Assembly (NCBI GenBank): GCA_017461475.1
Contig: JAFTXX010000016.1
Location: 1 to 64,000 of the forward strand
Direction of reading: 5' to 3'
Source: Clostridia bacterium
GTDB taxonomy: Bacteria; Bacillota; Clostridia; Oscillospirales; CAG-272
DNA: 64,000 nucleotides
The notes under the pieces were generated by a model. It did not search any database and was not told where the DNA came from. It worked only from the letters and a program-made list of their open reading frames with translations. Both the position numbers and the translations under genes were made by a program. Positions 18,640 to 26,344 of this stretch are shown here, piece after piece (within the stretch, counting starts at the first letter, position 1; each line of letters starts with the position of its first letter).

Positions 18640-19887
18640 GTGCCGCAGTATTGTTGTGAAAACTGTTTTAACAACTTATACATCAAAGAATTTGTATCAA
18701 GCAAAAACTGCATCGGAGATTGTGATTATTGTGGTTCAACAAATGTAAATATCGTTCTCGTTGAAGAAATAGGAAAATATTTTAGAGAGTGTTTTGATAA
18801 GGCGTTTGAATCAATCGAAGAAGGCACAGGCGCAATGTATGACAGTGATGCGAAAGAATATGTGGTGAAACAACGATATTCAGTGATCGACATTGTTAAT
18901 GAGGAAATGGTTTTTGAAGATGACACATCATATGCACTCCTTAAGGATATTATTGAAGAGTCCGGTCCAAGTTTTAGAGACATAAAATATGGAGAGTATG
19001 ATCCATATGGCGACATTTATGATGAAAATTTTGTTATAAAAAATGATTTGTACGGGATTTACGATACAAATATGTATTCCACATGGGAGCGGTTCAAATT
19101 TACAGTAAAACACTATAATAGGTTTTTTGATGTTGATGGTGTTATGGCAGGAATAGATGAACGGAAGGCGTTGTTGGACAAATTACGCCATTTTATCATG
19201 GAGTACGAGGAATGTGTTCCATGTAATTCTATTTTTTATCGAGCAAGACAAGATTCTTCGCTAAATTTTGACACAATAGTCATAAACAAGGAATTATCCC
19301 CTCCGCCTCCCAATCATGCCCAAACAAACCGCATGAGTCCAGCAGGAATCTCGTATTTATATTTAGCTTCTTCTATGGAAACAGCTTACAAGGAGTGTGG
19401 GTATAAAAGCGGAAATGTTATAATGGCTAAGTATTTTTCAAAAGTTGAACTACAAATTGTGGATTTCTCAAAAACTGCTTACATTGGACAAGCTAGTATT
19501 TTCAGCAACGATTACGATCATGATTCAAGATGGTATAATGACTTTTTGAAAAAGTTCGCAACTGAAATAAGCAAACCGGTAGATAAGGAGAAAACAGATC
19601 TCACATATGAATATACTGCTACGCAACTAATAGCAGAATACATTCGTGCATTAGGGTTTGATGGAATCTGTTTTAATAGCAGTACAGGAGTCGGGAAAAG
19701 TTATTGCTTTTTCTATAGACCAGATTTAGAATATTGCAAAAAAGAATACGGGATATTGGATGAAGAAATGAATTGGTATTGCACATTACCTTCATTTCTT
19801 GATGCGTTTCATATTGATGAAATAGCATCTTGTTCGTTATCCCCGGACGGGAAACTAAATGAAGAAGAATCACGTTATAACAGATAG
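18640..19887 (+). CDS. Zinc-ribbon HEPN/RES N-terminal domain plus RES NAD+-degrading domain protein
   Basis: A 415-residue protein. I choose the GTG at 18640, since GGAGG lies 8 bases upstream; the ATG at 18625 contains that site and has none of its own. The N-terminus has a four-cysteine ribbon (CCENCF and CIGDCDYCGS) followed by a helical region, the pattern of the HEPN/RES N-terminal domain. Residues about 195-365 are the RES domain: Arg about 201/203 in FYRARQ, Glu about 247 in LASSMETAYKE and Ser about 347 in CFNSSTG match the Arg-Glu-Ser triad. RES proteins phosphorolyse or hydrolyse NAD+ and arrest growth when unleashed as toxins. No Xre-MbcA-type antitoxin lies directly beside it, so the N-terminal domain may gate activity. 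Gap of 83 bases after the HNH gene. Confidence 0.75.
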   Translation: MPQYCCENCFNNLYIKEFVSSKNCIGDCDYCGSTNVNIVLVEEIGKYFRECFDKAFESIEEGTGAMYDSDAKEYVVKQRYSVIDIVNEEMVFEDDTSYALLKDIIEESGPSFRDIKYGEYDPYGDIYDENFVIKNDLYGIYDTNMYSTWERFKFTVKHYNRFFDVDGVMAGIDERKALLDKLRHFIMEYEECVPCNSIFYRARQDSSLNFDTIVINKELSPPPPNHAQTNRMSPAGISYLYLASSMETAYKECGYKSGNVIMAKYFSKVELQIVDFSKTAYIGQASIFSNDYDHDSRWYNDFLKKFATEISKPVDKEKTDLTYEYTATQLIAEYIRALGFDGICFNSSTGVGKSYCFFYRPDLEYCKKEYGILDEEMNWYCTLPSFLDAFHIDEIASCSLSPDGKLNEEESRYNR

Positions 19888-19964
19888 TGCCCGTGGAGAA
19901 AATATGTAGGTTTTATATACCATAGTCAATGTACGCACACAAAATGGGGAGTTGGAATTGATGC

Positions 19965-20051
19965 ATGGGTAAAACAGCGGGCAAGCGAAAAAACATGAGT
20001 GAAAAAAATCAAAATGCTAAAAATCCTTTTAATAAAAAGAATGAGTGTTAA
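19965..20051 (+). CDS. Possible 28-aa basic small protein or gene remnant
   Basis: The frame reads MGKTAGKRKNMSEKNQNAKN and ends PFNKKNEC. It is Lys/Asn-rich and has only a weak GGA site 10 bases upstream. The Asn-rich tail resembles linker sequences of clostridial small proteins. It lies in the 209-base gap between the RES and Shedu genes, which holds nothing else I can identify. Confidence 0.25.
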   Translation: MGKTAGKRKNMSEKNQNAKNPFNKKNEC

Positions 20052-20096
20052 TTCTTAGTGTGAAAATATTTGCTGTAGCAAAAGAAAGGAATAATT

Positions 20097-20972
20097 ATGT
20101 TTAAAGCTCAGTACGAGTTACACCCTAATCCCGCACCAGTTTTTCCATGGTCCCTTTATACATTAGCAGCGGAAGAGGAATACCATCGCTTACTTGAAGA
20201 AAAAAACGATGATGAGGATTCATTTCAAAAATTCTTCGAACGCAATCCTTCTTTTTTGCCTGGCGCTTTTGAGTTGCGCAACTTATCAGGGCATTTACCG
20301 CACCTTCAATGTCTGATTACTCAACCTGAAATTGGAGCATCACATACTCGAAAGCCTGACTTTTTATGGTTGTCACAAGACAGTTTGACTTTTGTTCCTG
20401 TATTTATAGAAATAGAAAAACAGTCAAAAAGAACTTTTACGCAAACTGGAAAAACAAGTGCAGACTTTACTCAGGCAATGGATCAAATCCTTGATTGGAA
20501 GTCCATATTAAACAAACCGGAAAATCAGCTTGCTTTTTTCCAAAAATATAATCTGCCCCAAGAATTAACAAGCAAGGTGTTCAAACCACAATTTATTTTA
20601 ATTTATGGTCGCCGCGAAGAATATGAAGGCAACGAATATCTTACAAGAAAAAGAAGTGAACTGCAAACTGATGATATAATGATTATGTCTTATGACAGAC
20701 TTTCGCCACAATATGATAGTAGAAATATGTTATGTGCCCGAGTGAGCAACACTACTGGAAATACTCAATATGAAATTATTACAATTCCACCCACATTTGA
20801 GCTAGATGCCGCTTTAGCATCCAATTATAGCGAATATGTTGGATTTGTGGAAGCAATCGATAGAATGGAATATACCACACCGCAAAGAAAATATTTTCTA
20901 AAAATGCGATTCCCGTATTGGAAAGATATCGGTCCAACATTACATTATTTTGATGGAAAAACCTGCGAATAA
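20097..20972 (+). CDS. Shedu-type (SduA) PD-(D/E)XK nuclease, anti-phage protein
   Basis: A 291-residue protein with the Shedu (former DUF4263) nuclease domain at about 40-200. Visible features: DSFQKFFERNPSFLPGAFEL near the start, the nuclease core RKPDFLWL (Asp88) followed by VFIEIEKQSKRTF (Glu105, Glu107, Lys108), then QAMDQILDWKSIL and FILIYGRREEYEGNEYL. Shedu acts as a single-gene nuclease against phage and plasmids. AAAGGA lies 6 bases before the ATG. It stands last in the AT-rich cluster, 124 bases after the RES gene's small downstream frame and about 400 bases before the tRNA fragment. It may work alone and simply share the island. Confidence 0.8.
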   Translation: MFKAQYELHPNPAPVFPWSLYTLAAEEEYHRLLEEKNDDEDSFQKFFERNPSFLPGAFELRNLSGHLPHLQCLITQPEIGASHTRKPDFLWLSQDSLTFVPVFIEIEKQSKRTFTQTGKTSADFTQAMDQILDWKSILNKPENQLAFFQKYNLPQELTSKVFKPQFILIYGRREEYEGNEYLTRKRSELQTDDIMIMSYDRLSPQYDSRNMLCARVSNTTGNTQYEIITIPPTFELDAALASNYSEYVGFVEAIDRMEYTTPQRKYFLKMRFPYWKDIGPTLHYFDGKTCE

Positions 20973-20989
20973 TTAGGAGAAGCATATAA

Positions 20990-21055
20990 TTGCAAAGGGC
21001 GACTTATACTGTAAATGGCTACACGCTTTACAACCACCAAGCATTTGCAGAATAA
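20990..21055 (+). CDS. Possible 21-aa TTG-started remnant after Shedu
   Basis: TTG with AGGAG 10 bases upstream opens a frame reading MQRATYTVNGYTLYNHQAFAE. The good ribosome site argues for translation, but the frame is too short for a family call; it may be the head of a deleted gene. The rest of 21056-21385 is AT-rich and shows no gene I can support. Confidence 0.25.
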   Translation: MQRATYTVNGYTLYNHQAFAE

Positions 21056-21386
21056 GCACTTTCAAAAAGAATAGCCGGATTGCAAAATAAGAAAAAGAAA
21101 AAATCATTTCATTCAATAGGTTATAAGAGCATTATGATCAAATAATGCCTTATCGTTCAACTCTTATCTGTGCTTTTTATTTCTTCGTTTTCAACTTATC
21201 GTTTTCGGTTGCTAAAAAATTCAATAATGGATTTGAAATAAAATTCGGATTTACAGGAAAGGATTTGATAAATGTGACTTATATAACTTTAATCGGCGCT
21301 TTTGGGATGGCTCCTACCGGTATTACTGGGCGTTGTAAAACAAAAAATGCTTAAAGGAAATAAGAAATAGAAGTGCGTTAAATATA

Positions 21387-21427
21387 AGGGTAGTTACCGT
21401 GAGGTTCGATTCCTCAAGCGCCCACCA
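21387..21427 (+). other. tRNA-Leu 3'-end fragment, candidate attachment (att) site
   Basis: The stretch contains a short variable arm (GGTA-GT-TACC), a full T arm (TGAGG-TTCGATT-CCTCA), the acceptor 3' strand AGCGCCC, discriminator A and encoded CCA. The long variable arm points to a class II tRNA, most likely Leu. There is no D arm or anticodon arm upstream. Such 3' ends are left when an element integrates into a tRNA gene. The fragment reads rightward, so the integrated DNA would lie to its left, where the defence-type cluster is. No matching intact tRNA is in the window. Confidence 0.7.
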
Positions 21428-21460
21428 AAATGGCGTCGCTATTCAGCGACGCCATTTTTT
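21427..21460 (+). terminator. Terminator directly after the tRNA fragment
   Basis: AAAATGGCGTCGC (21427-21439) pairs with GCGACGCCATTTT (21446-21458) over a six-base loop, with a T run. It is probably the original tRNA terminator carried along. Confidence 0.75.
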
Positions 21461-21700
21461 ATGTGCTTGCAAAACAAGAATTCTCAATCTGTATATGTAT
21501 AAAAAATTTAATGATGACCGAAGATTAACGAAAACCACTTTCGTGGAAAAAACTAAGTAAAAATTTGACCGAATTTTCATAAGTGCGTAATCAATAGATA
21601 ATCCCTAATTCAAAGCATAAAACGGAAATGACTCTTAAAAATTTATTAGGATATTGCGATATCAGCTCCATTTTCTTGTAAAATCAAATACATATTTGCT

Positions 21701-21826
21701 CATAAAAAAACGATTACCCTATTTTGCACCCCTACCCTATTTTAGACCTTAAATTTTGCACCCCCTTTGAGCGAAAAAAGTGCAATTTGCACCCCTCCCC
21801 CTCAAAAAAGGGGCGATTTGCACCCC
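21701..21826. repeat. Iteron-like repeats: ATAAAAAAACGATTAC and four TTGCACCCC at 31-32 bp spacing
   Basis: TTGCACCCC cores begin at 21724, 21756, 21787 and 21818, spaced 32, 31 and 31 bases (three helical turns). ACCCTATTTT occurs twice in the same stretch (about 21716 and 21734). ATAAAAAAACGATTAC at 21702 recurs twice at 26274-26309, next to another TTGCACCC. Phased direct repeats are typical of replication initiator or recombinase binding sites. No initiator gene is adjacent. Confidence 0.65.
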
Positions 21827-21865
21827 CTGTTTTTTCTATCAATTTGTGCGTTCTTACACATATCA

Positions 21866-21903
21866 GATACCGCTATTGATACAATCGTACCAGTAGCGGT
21901 ATC
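21866..21903. repeat. 10-bp inverted repeat beside the iterons
   Basis: GATACCGCTA (21866-21875) and TAGCGGTATC (21894-21903) flank 18 bases. There is no T tract, so a protein-binding site or cruciform is more likely than a terminator. The rest of 21460-22073 outside the listed repeats and hairpin shows no gene. Confidence 0.45.
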
Positions 21904-21949
21904 GTTATTTTATACCGTAAAAGCCTTGCACCATAAGCCCTATAAAAAC

Positions 21950-21996
21950 AAGCGTTGCATTTGAGAGAATTCTCCCTCTCCTGCAACGCTTTTTTA
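21950..21996 (+). terminator. Terminator-like hairpin
   Basis: AAGCGTTGCA (21950-21959) pairs with TGCAACGCTT (21982-21991), with an inner GAGAG/CTCTC stem and a T run. It can also stop leftward transcripts from the 22074 gene only weakly, because the T tract is on the plus strand. Confidence 0.55.
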
Positions 21997-22073
21997 GTTG
22001 GTATTTGTGCCACTATTGCTGATATGTACAGTAGCATATCGTTAAATTGTGGGTAATCGTTAAAAGGCAGATT

Positions 22074-22421
22074 TTAATCTTCACTCAAATCGCCACCACG
22101 GCAAAAATCCGCACGTTCAAAATCAGAATTGAGTTGTTTCTTTCCTTTTCCAAACAAGTCATTGTATTTTGAATTTTGTACGATATTATTAAGCAGACCA
22201 TACTGCTTTTCGGTTATATCAGTTATAAAAGACAAATCCAAAGTTTTAGAAAATTTTATCGGCAAAACATGCTCATTTAACAAGCGGGTAATGATATATA
22301 CAATTTTTCGATTTTCGCCACGATGCACTTTTTGCACATCATAAAGAGCCGCTATTTTATCTTTGCGAGTTGAAGGAGCATTAAGAATATCGATAATATC
22401 TGATCCGTTGTATTTACTCAA
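22074..22421 (-). CDS. Hypothetical 115-aa protein downstream of the serine recombinase
   Basis: Starts at TTG with GGGAG 10 bases upstream. The protein is charged and helical (IIDILNAPSTRKDKIAALYD, then HRGENRKIVYIITRLLNEHV) and ends in an acidic tail. I do not recognise a family. It lies 71 bases after the recombinase and may be co-transcribed as element cargo or a recombinase accessory gene. Confidence 0.55.
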   Translation of the reverse strand: MSKYNGSDIIDILNAPSTRKDKIAALYDVQKVHRGENRKIVYIITRLLNEHVLPIKFSKTLDLSFITDITEKQYGLLNNIVQNSKYNDLFGKGKKQLNSDFERADFCRGGDLSED

Positions 22422-22492
22422 AATTTATACACTCCCTTGCCATGTCTACATTACACAATAATTATACCATTAATCTTTTCTTGCCGCAATAG

Positions 22493-24037
22493 TCAAGCTC
22501 TCCACACCTCGACCTCACTGCCGTTCCTAAACTTAAACACAAGCCTTTCATCTGCATACACGGTGACGTGGTCAACGGTGGTATGCCAAAGGGTGGGGTT
22601 AAAGTCAAGTTGCAACATATCGAGTTCTTTTATGGCGAACAGGAATCCGCCGAGGATATCCGCTTGCCAAAGGCGGCGTTCACATTGTTTTTGCAAGGTG
22701 TCATATCGGCTCTGCAGTTTTTTATGTTTTTCGGCAAGTGCGGAGAATTTGCTTGCATACGCCTCTTGATCCATGGCTTTCGCCACATTTTCATCAATGC
22801 ACTTTTGCATAAGCATCGCCGTTACATCCATTTCACCGAGCAATTCATCGCACTCGGCATCTATCTCGGTCATATCCATAAGCGTTTTACGGATAAGCAC
22901 ACCGTCCTCAAAGAGAGCATTGCGGTCAACAAGGAGCTTGCTTAAAGCCTCTATAAAAAGCGCCTTGATTTCATCTTCATAAAGGTGCGGAGTGGCACAT
23001 TTCCTATCGCCTTTGAATTTGGCATTGCACTGCCATATCGTACGGCGGTATTTGCTTGTAGAATGCCATACCTTTGAGCCGAATATCTCACCACAATCAC
23101 CGCAGATAAGTTTTCCCGCAAAGGGACTATTGCAAATCGTACGCTTTCCGCTACTCTTTCTCCGCTTTATCTCAAGTTGCACCATCTCCCACTCCTCGGG
23201 TGCAATAATTGCAGGGTGGCTATGCTCCACATAGTACTGCGGAACTTCGCCCTCATTGACTTTCATCTTTTTCTGCAAAAAGTCCACAGTGTATTTCTTT
23301 TGCAAAAGTGCGGCACCTTTGTATTTTTCGTTTTGCAAAATACTTTCTATCGTCGCTCGTTGCCACTTTTGTTTGCCTGCGGGTGTAGGTACTGCACTTT
23401 CGGTGAGGTGTTTTGCAATTGCACCTGCGGACATTCCCTCAATAAACATTCTGTATATTTTGCGGACGGTATCTGCCTCTTCGGGAACTATCTCGGGCAA
23501 GCCGTCCGCTCCTTTTTTATAGCCGAGGAACTGTTTATACGGAACACTCACCTTGCCGTCTGCAAAGCGTTTTCTCTGTCCCCAGGTAACATTCTCTGAG
23601 ATGGAACGGCTCTCCTCTTGTGCAAGGCTTGACATTATGGTTATAAGCAGTTTGCCCTTACTATCGAGTGTCCATATATTCTCTTTTTCAAAATAGACCT
23701 CAACACCCTTGTCTTTCAGTTTTCTAACGGTTGTTAAACTGTCTACGGTATTCCTCGCAAAGCGACTGACGGACTTGGTCACTATGAGGTCTATTTTGCC
23801 GTTTAACGCATCTTCTATCATTCGGTTAAAGCCGTCACGCTTTTTCGTATTCAATGCAGATATGCCCTCATCGGTATACACCTCTACAAACTCCCACTCG
23901 GGGCGACTCTGTATATATGTAGTGTAATAATCAACCTGTGCAGCATAGCTTGTAAACTGTTCGTCCGAGTCGGTGGAAACTCTGGCATACCCTGCAACCT
24001 TACGCTTTGCCGTAGAAGTTTTCGCTTCCTTTCCCAA
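22493..24037 (-). CDS. Large serine recombinase (site-specific integrase/resolvase)
   Basis: A 514-residue recombinase that would integrate or excise the mobile element through a covalent serine link. N-terminal resolvase domain (KVAGYARVSTDSDEQ, nucleophile Ser about 21; VTKSVSRFARNTVDSL; SSLAQEESRSISENVTWGQ), recombinase domain about 160-290, zinc ribbon (LICGDCGEIFG, IWQCNAKF, KCATPHLY), then a coiled coil (FSALAEKHKKLQSRYDTL). Length is normal. The indicated start is TTG at 24037 without a ribosome site; the sequence just upstream belongs to a truncated second recombinase, so the native start may have been lost or is reached by coupling. Close relatives are common in clostridial conjugative elements, usually as two or three tandem genes. 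Confidence 0.85.
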   Translation of the reverse strand: MGKEAKTSTAKRKVAGYARVSTDSDEQFTSYAAQVDYYTTYIQSRPEWEFVEVYTDEGISALNTKKRDGFNRMIEDALNGKIDLIVTKSVSRFARNTVDSLTTVRKLKDKGVEVYFEKENIWTLDSKGKLLITIMSSLAQEESRSISENVTWGQRKRFADGKVSVPYKQFLGYKKGADGLPEIVPEEADTVRKIYRMFIEGMSAGAIAKHLTESAVPTPAGKQKWQRATIESILQNEKYKGAALLQKKYTVDFLQKKMKVNEGEVPQYYVEHSHPAIIAPEEWEMVQLEIKRRKSSGKRTICNSPFAGKLICGDCGEIFGSKVWHSTSKYRRTIWQCNAKFKGDRKCATPHLYEDEIKALFIEALSKLLVDRNALFEDGVLIRKTLMDMTEIDAECDELLGEMDVTAMLMQKCIDENVAKAMDQEAYASKFSALAEKHKKLQSRYDTLQKQCERRLWQADILGGFLFAIKELDMLQLDFNPTLWHTTVDHVTVYADERLVFKFRNGSEVEVWRA

Positions 24038-24195
24038 CCGCCATTGCTTTGAATAAGCTTTGCATAGTAGCTTACCTGCGCCGAAAGTGAGTAAAGCATT
24101 GCATCCTTACCCGAAGATACTCTTGCGTAGGCTGCAACTCGTTTTCGCTTCGGTGCTGCCGGTGCAAACTGCACTTGTGTGATTTTTCGCTCCAT
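24038..24195 (-). pseudogene. Truncated N-terminus of a second serine recombinase
   Basis: ATG at 24195 (GGAG 6 bases upstream) starts MERKITQVQFAPAAPKRKRV, followed by AAYARVSSGKDAMLYSLSAQ and VSYYAKLIQSNGGW, a clear resolvase N-terminus with its nucleophile Ser. After about 52 residues the frame enters the next recombinase gene out of frame and ends at 23884 without further homology. The rest of the gene is missing, consistent with a deletion between two tandem recombinase genes. Confidence 0.75.
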
Positions 24196-24253
24196 CTCTT
24201 TCTCCTTTGTATCATATAAGGTCATTACATATTCGCTCTAAACGGTGTATATA

Positions 24254-24403
24254 TCAAGCGGTTTCGGCAAATATACTGCACGAAGATAAGCCGTACTTTT
24301 TGGTAAGTATTTTGCGCATTTTCTTATACTCGCTCTCGGTAAACGTGCCGTTATCCCAAAGGCTTTTCAAAAGAGCGAGCGATGTACGGTAAAGCATCAT
24401 ATT
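24254..24403 (-). CDS. Small helical protein before the recombinases (SHOCT-like)
   Basis: The likely product starts at MMLYRTSLALLKSLWDNGTF and ends SEYKKMRKILTKKYGLSSCS plus five residues. The short segment LLKSLWDNGTFTESEYKKMR looks like a SHOCT-type motif. Small proteins like this commonly precede tandem serine recombinases in clostridial elements. The ribosome site is weak (AGGA 19 bases upstream, at the end of the HTH gene), so coupling to that gene is possible. A longer in-frame start at 24523 would overlap the HTH gene. Confidence 0.5.
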   Translation of the reverse strand, partial: NMMLYRTSLALLKSLWDNGTFTESEYKKMRKILTKKYGLSSCSIFAETA

Positions 24404-24416
24404 GCACGGCGAATAC

Positions 24417-24791
24417 TTATCCTGCTTGTCTTGACGTAAGATAGCAGGCACGGCAGCAGTACTTGCGGTTCTTGTTACCATAGCTTTCAAACTCCTTTCC
24501 GCAGGAGTTGCACTTGAGATCATAGTAAGCCTTGCGGTTAACAGTTTCTTGATGACTGTTCCACCAGAGCATTCGGCAAGTGTCCGAGCAAAACTTTTTC
24601 TCTCTGCCTTTCGGAATGAAAGCTATTGCTTTGCCGCATTGCTTGCACAGTTTAGCATTGGGATTTTTGGCATTCCTATGTATATATGAACGCACGGTCC
24701 CGGCTGGCATTCCGAGCTTTGCCGCAATGGTTGCGGAACTGTATCCCTCAAGCCTCATATTGTTGATTGCGATTTTTTGTTGTAGTTTCAT
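24417..24791 (-). CDS. Helix-turn-helix protein with two zinc ribbons
   Basis: A 124-residue protein. Residues 1-40 are a sigma-like/resolvase-like HTH (EGYSSATIAAKLGMPAGTVR). Residues 45-120 hold two zinc ribbons: CKQCGKAIAF with CSDTCRMLWW, and CNSCGKEFES with CCRACYLTS. GGAG lies 5 bases before the ATG. It is the first gene of the leftward recombinase group, so it may control element excision. No known function; the architecture is common upstream of clostridial serine recombinases. Confidence 0.7.
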   Translation of the reverse strand: MKLQQKIAINNMRLEGYSSATIAAKLGMPAGTVRSYIHRNAKNPNAKLCKQCGKAIAFIPKGREKKFCSDTCRMLWWNSHQETVNRKAYYDLKCNSCGKEFESYGNKNRKYCCRACYLTSRQAG

Positions 24792-25026
24792 ATGTTCTCC
24801 TTTACTTTAGGGGGTTAATACCCCGTTTGAATATTGGTTTTTATGCGTTTGTTCCGCCAACTGTTATGCATAGGTGAGGGACTGGAGATTTTACCCCGCC
24901 CTCCGCCTAAAACTTTTGCCTATTCCCTCTGAAACTTATGCGAATTTGTGCGTTTGACCCCCTGGCCGTTAATCATATATTTAGCAACAGAGATATATAG
25001 GGGCCTAGGGCTAACAGTGATTGTTG

Positions 25027-25329
25027 TGACAGTTCGGTGACAGTAATCACAGTGTACTGTCACTGTGAAAAAGCTATATACATCAAGGCTTCGCACGGTT
25101 TTTGCGACAGTTGTGACAGTTTTTTGAATTTCATTTTGGTTTTATATAATCTTTATATCTCTTTCTTTACACATATAAAGTTTTCTAAAATCTCCATAGA
25201 AGTTGTAAAAACTGTCACTTCTGTCACTGATCCTTGAAAAAGCTAGGTACCACAAGGGGTTTCGTAGTGACAGTTGTGGTTTGGAACTGTCACTACTGTC
25301 ACGCTTATGCGAGAAAATCCGTACTGTCA
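25027..25329. repeat. Array of nine TGACAGT/ACTGTCA boxes in ~300 bp
   Basis: Exact TGACAGT at 25027, 25038, 25114 and 25268; exact ACTGTCA at 25056, 25211, 25286, 25295 and 25323; near matches at 25104 and 25220. One pair forms the palindrome GTGACAGTT-N9-AACTGTCAC (25267-25293). Two longer diverged units, TGAAAAAGCTA-N2-TAC-N2-CAAGG, begin at 25066 and 25235. This is the pattern of a multi-site protein binding region such as an origin, operator or transfer site. The stretch 24792-25616 holds no gene I can support. Confidence 0.7.
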
Positions 25330-25492
25330 TAATGTCCCTCCTTCCTTTTTGAAAAATTGATGTCGAATTGGTTGTATTTTTAATTGCACATATGGCATCA
25401 CGCCTTTCATTTGATTTTTTAGTCCTCAATATATAGCCACGGAAAAGGCAAAAATAAACCCCCTATGATAAAAAATTTTTCAAAATTTTTCG

Positions 25493-25512
25493 GTTACCCA
25501 TCTCCCAATGGG
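25493..25512. repeat. Short inverted repeat
   Basis: TACCCAT-CTCCCA-ATGGGTA, without a T tract; possible protein site in the non-coding part of the element. Confidence 0.35.
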
Positions 25513-25616
25513 TACGGAAAGCACTATTTTGACGAAAATTGCAAAAAATAAAGCCTCACATGCATAAAGCATGCGAAGCTTTCGATTATATGAATTCTTA
25601 TAATGCAACAAAACTA

Positions 25617-25844
25617 TTATTCTATCTTACTGCACACATCCTCGCCATAGACGATACCAAGCGAAGAGCCACAATCCCAACGCACATGGATGGTGCCAAT
25701 ATCGTCAACTGCAATTACAGTTCCTCTCGCTCCCGGTACAAGTGCAGTATTGAATGGATCGCTCATATGTACAAGTTCGACCCTCGTCCCCGCCGTGTAC
25801 TTTTCTCGCAATATTCCGAGTGCCAATTTACCGATGTTTACCAT
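25617..25844 (-). CDS. DUF4314 family protein
   Basis: A 75-residue protein starting at 25844, where AAGGAGG lies 8 bases upstream. The core REKYTAGTRVELVHM, then VPGARGTVIAVDDIGTIHV and RWDCGSSLGIVYGED, matches the DUF4314 pattern, a small SH3-like beta barrel of unknown function that is frequent in clostridial conjugative elements. It supports the reading of this region as mobile DNA. The longer frame to 25937 has no ribosome site. Confidence 0.8.
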   Translation of the reverse strand: MVNIGKLALGILREKYTAGTRVELVHMSDPFNTALVPGARGTVIAVDDIGTIHVRWDCGSSLGIVYGEDVCSKIE

Positions 25845-26272
25845 AACTCTTTCCTCCTTAGTTTTCGGTACTACATATATCACTCTAAAGAGGAGAAAAG
25901 TCAAGTACAAATATCCGATATTGCGCCAAACTGCCATCGAAACATATTAAACTCATTGATACGATGTAATCTTTGTTGTGTTTGACACTTTGACATTAAA
26001 AAATGCATTTTATTGTAAATCAAAATTAAAATAATTCATATATAAGGGTGTGTTTTTTAATATATATATAAGAGAAAGTGGGAATTTTGCTGTCAAATGT
26101 GTAAAATGTAAAGTTGTAAGCGGTAATGTTGGTGAAACGATGCCTTCAGGTTGCGTTTAATACAAGTATAACCGATTTTTAAATGTGAGAATTAATGGCT
26201 TGCCGGGGTTGATTTTATAGATACCAGTATTCCAATAGTACTAAAAACATATTGAATTTAAATAATTGCACC

Positions 26273-26309
26273 CATAAAAAAACGATTACTACGATAAAAA
26301 AACGATTAC
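26273..26309. repeat. Two more copies of ATAAAAAAACGATTAC
   Basis: Copies at 26274-26289 and 26294-26309, the first directly preceded by TTGCACCC. The same 16-mer is at 21702-21717. Together they bracket the recombinase-bearing 4.6 kb. The rest of 25845-26565 has no gene I can support. Confidence 0.65.
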
Positions 26310-26344
26310 TTATAATTTCAGGGCAAAACCGTAAAAACAATAAA

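Noticed and set aside
21145..21354. 69-codon open frame before the tRNA fragment
   Set aside because: No ribosome site or recognisable domain; it runs through the likely integration boundary.
21328..21427. A complete 100-base tRNA using GGGCGTT (21328-21334) as 5' acceptor strand
   Set aside because: The seven bases do pair with AGCGCCC, but no D arm or anticodon arm lies between and the sequence is AT-rich filler; treated as chance next to a real 3' fragment.
21720..21830. CRISPR-like spacing of TTGCACCCC
   Set aside because: The repeat core is only 9-12 bases, there are four copies and no cas gene; iterons fit better.
25142..25429. 95-codon open frame with repeated SDSSD text
   Set aside because: The repeats come from the TGACAGT boxes read as codons; there is no ribosome site and no family.
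25539..25985. 148-codon plus-strand frame
   Set aside because: Antisense to the DUF4314 gene, which has a clear family match and a strong ribosome site.
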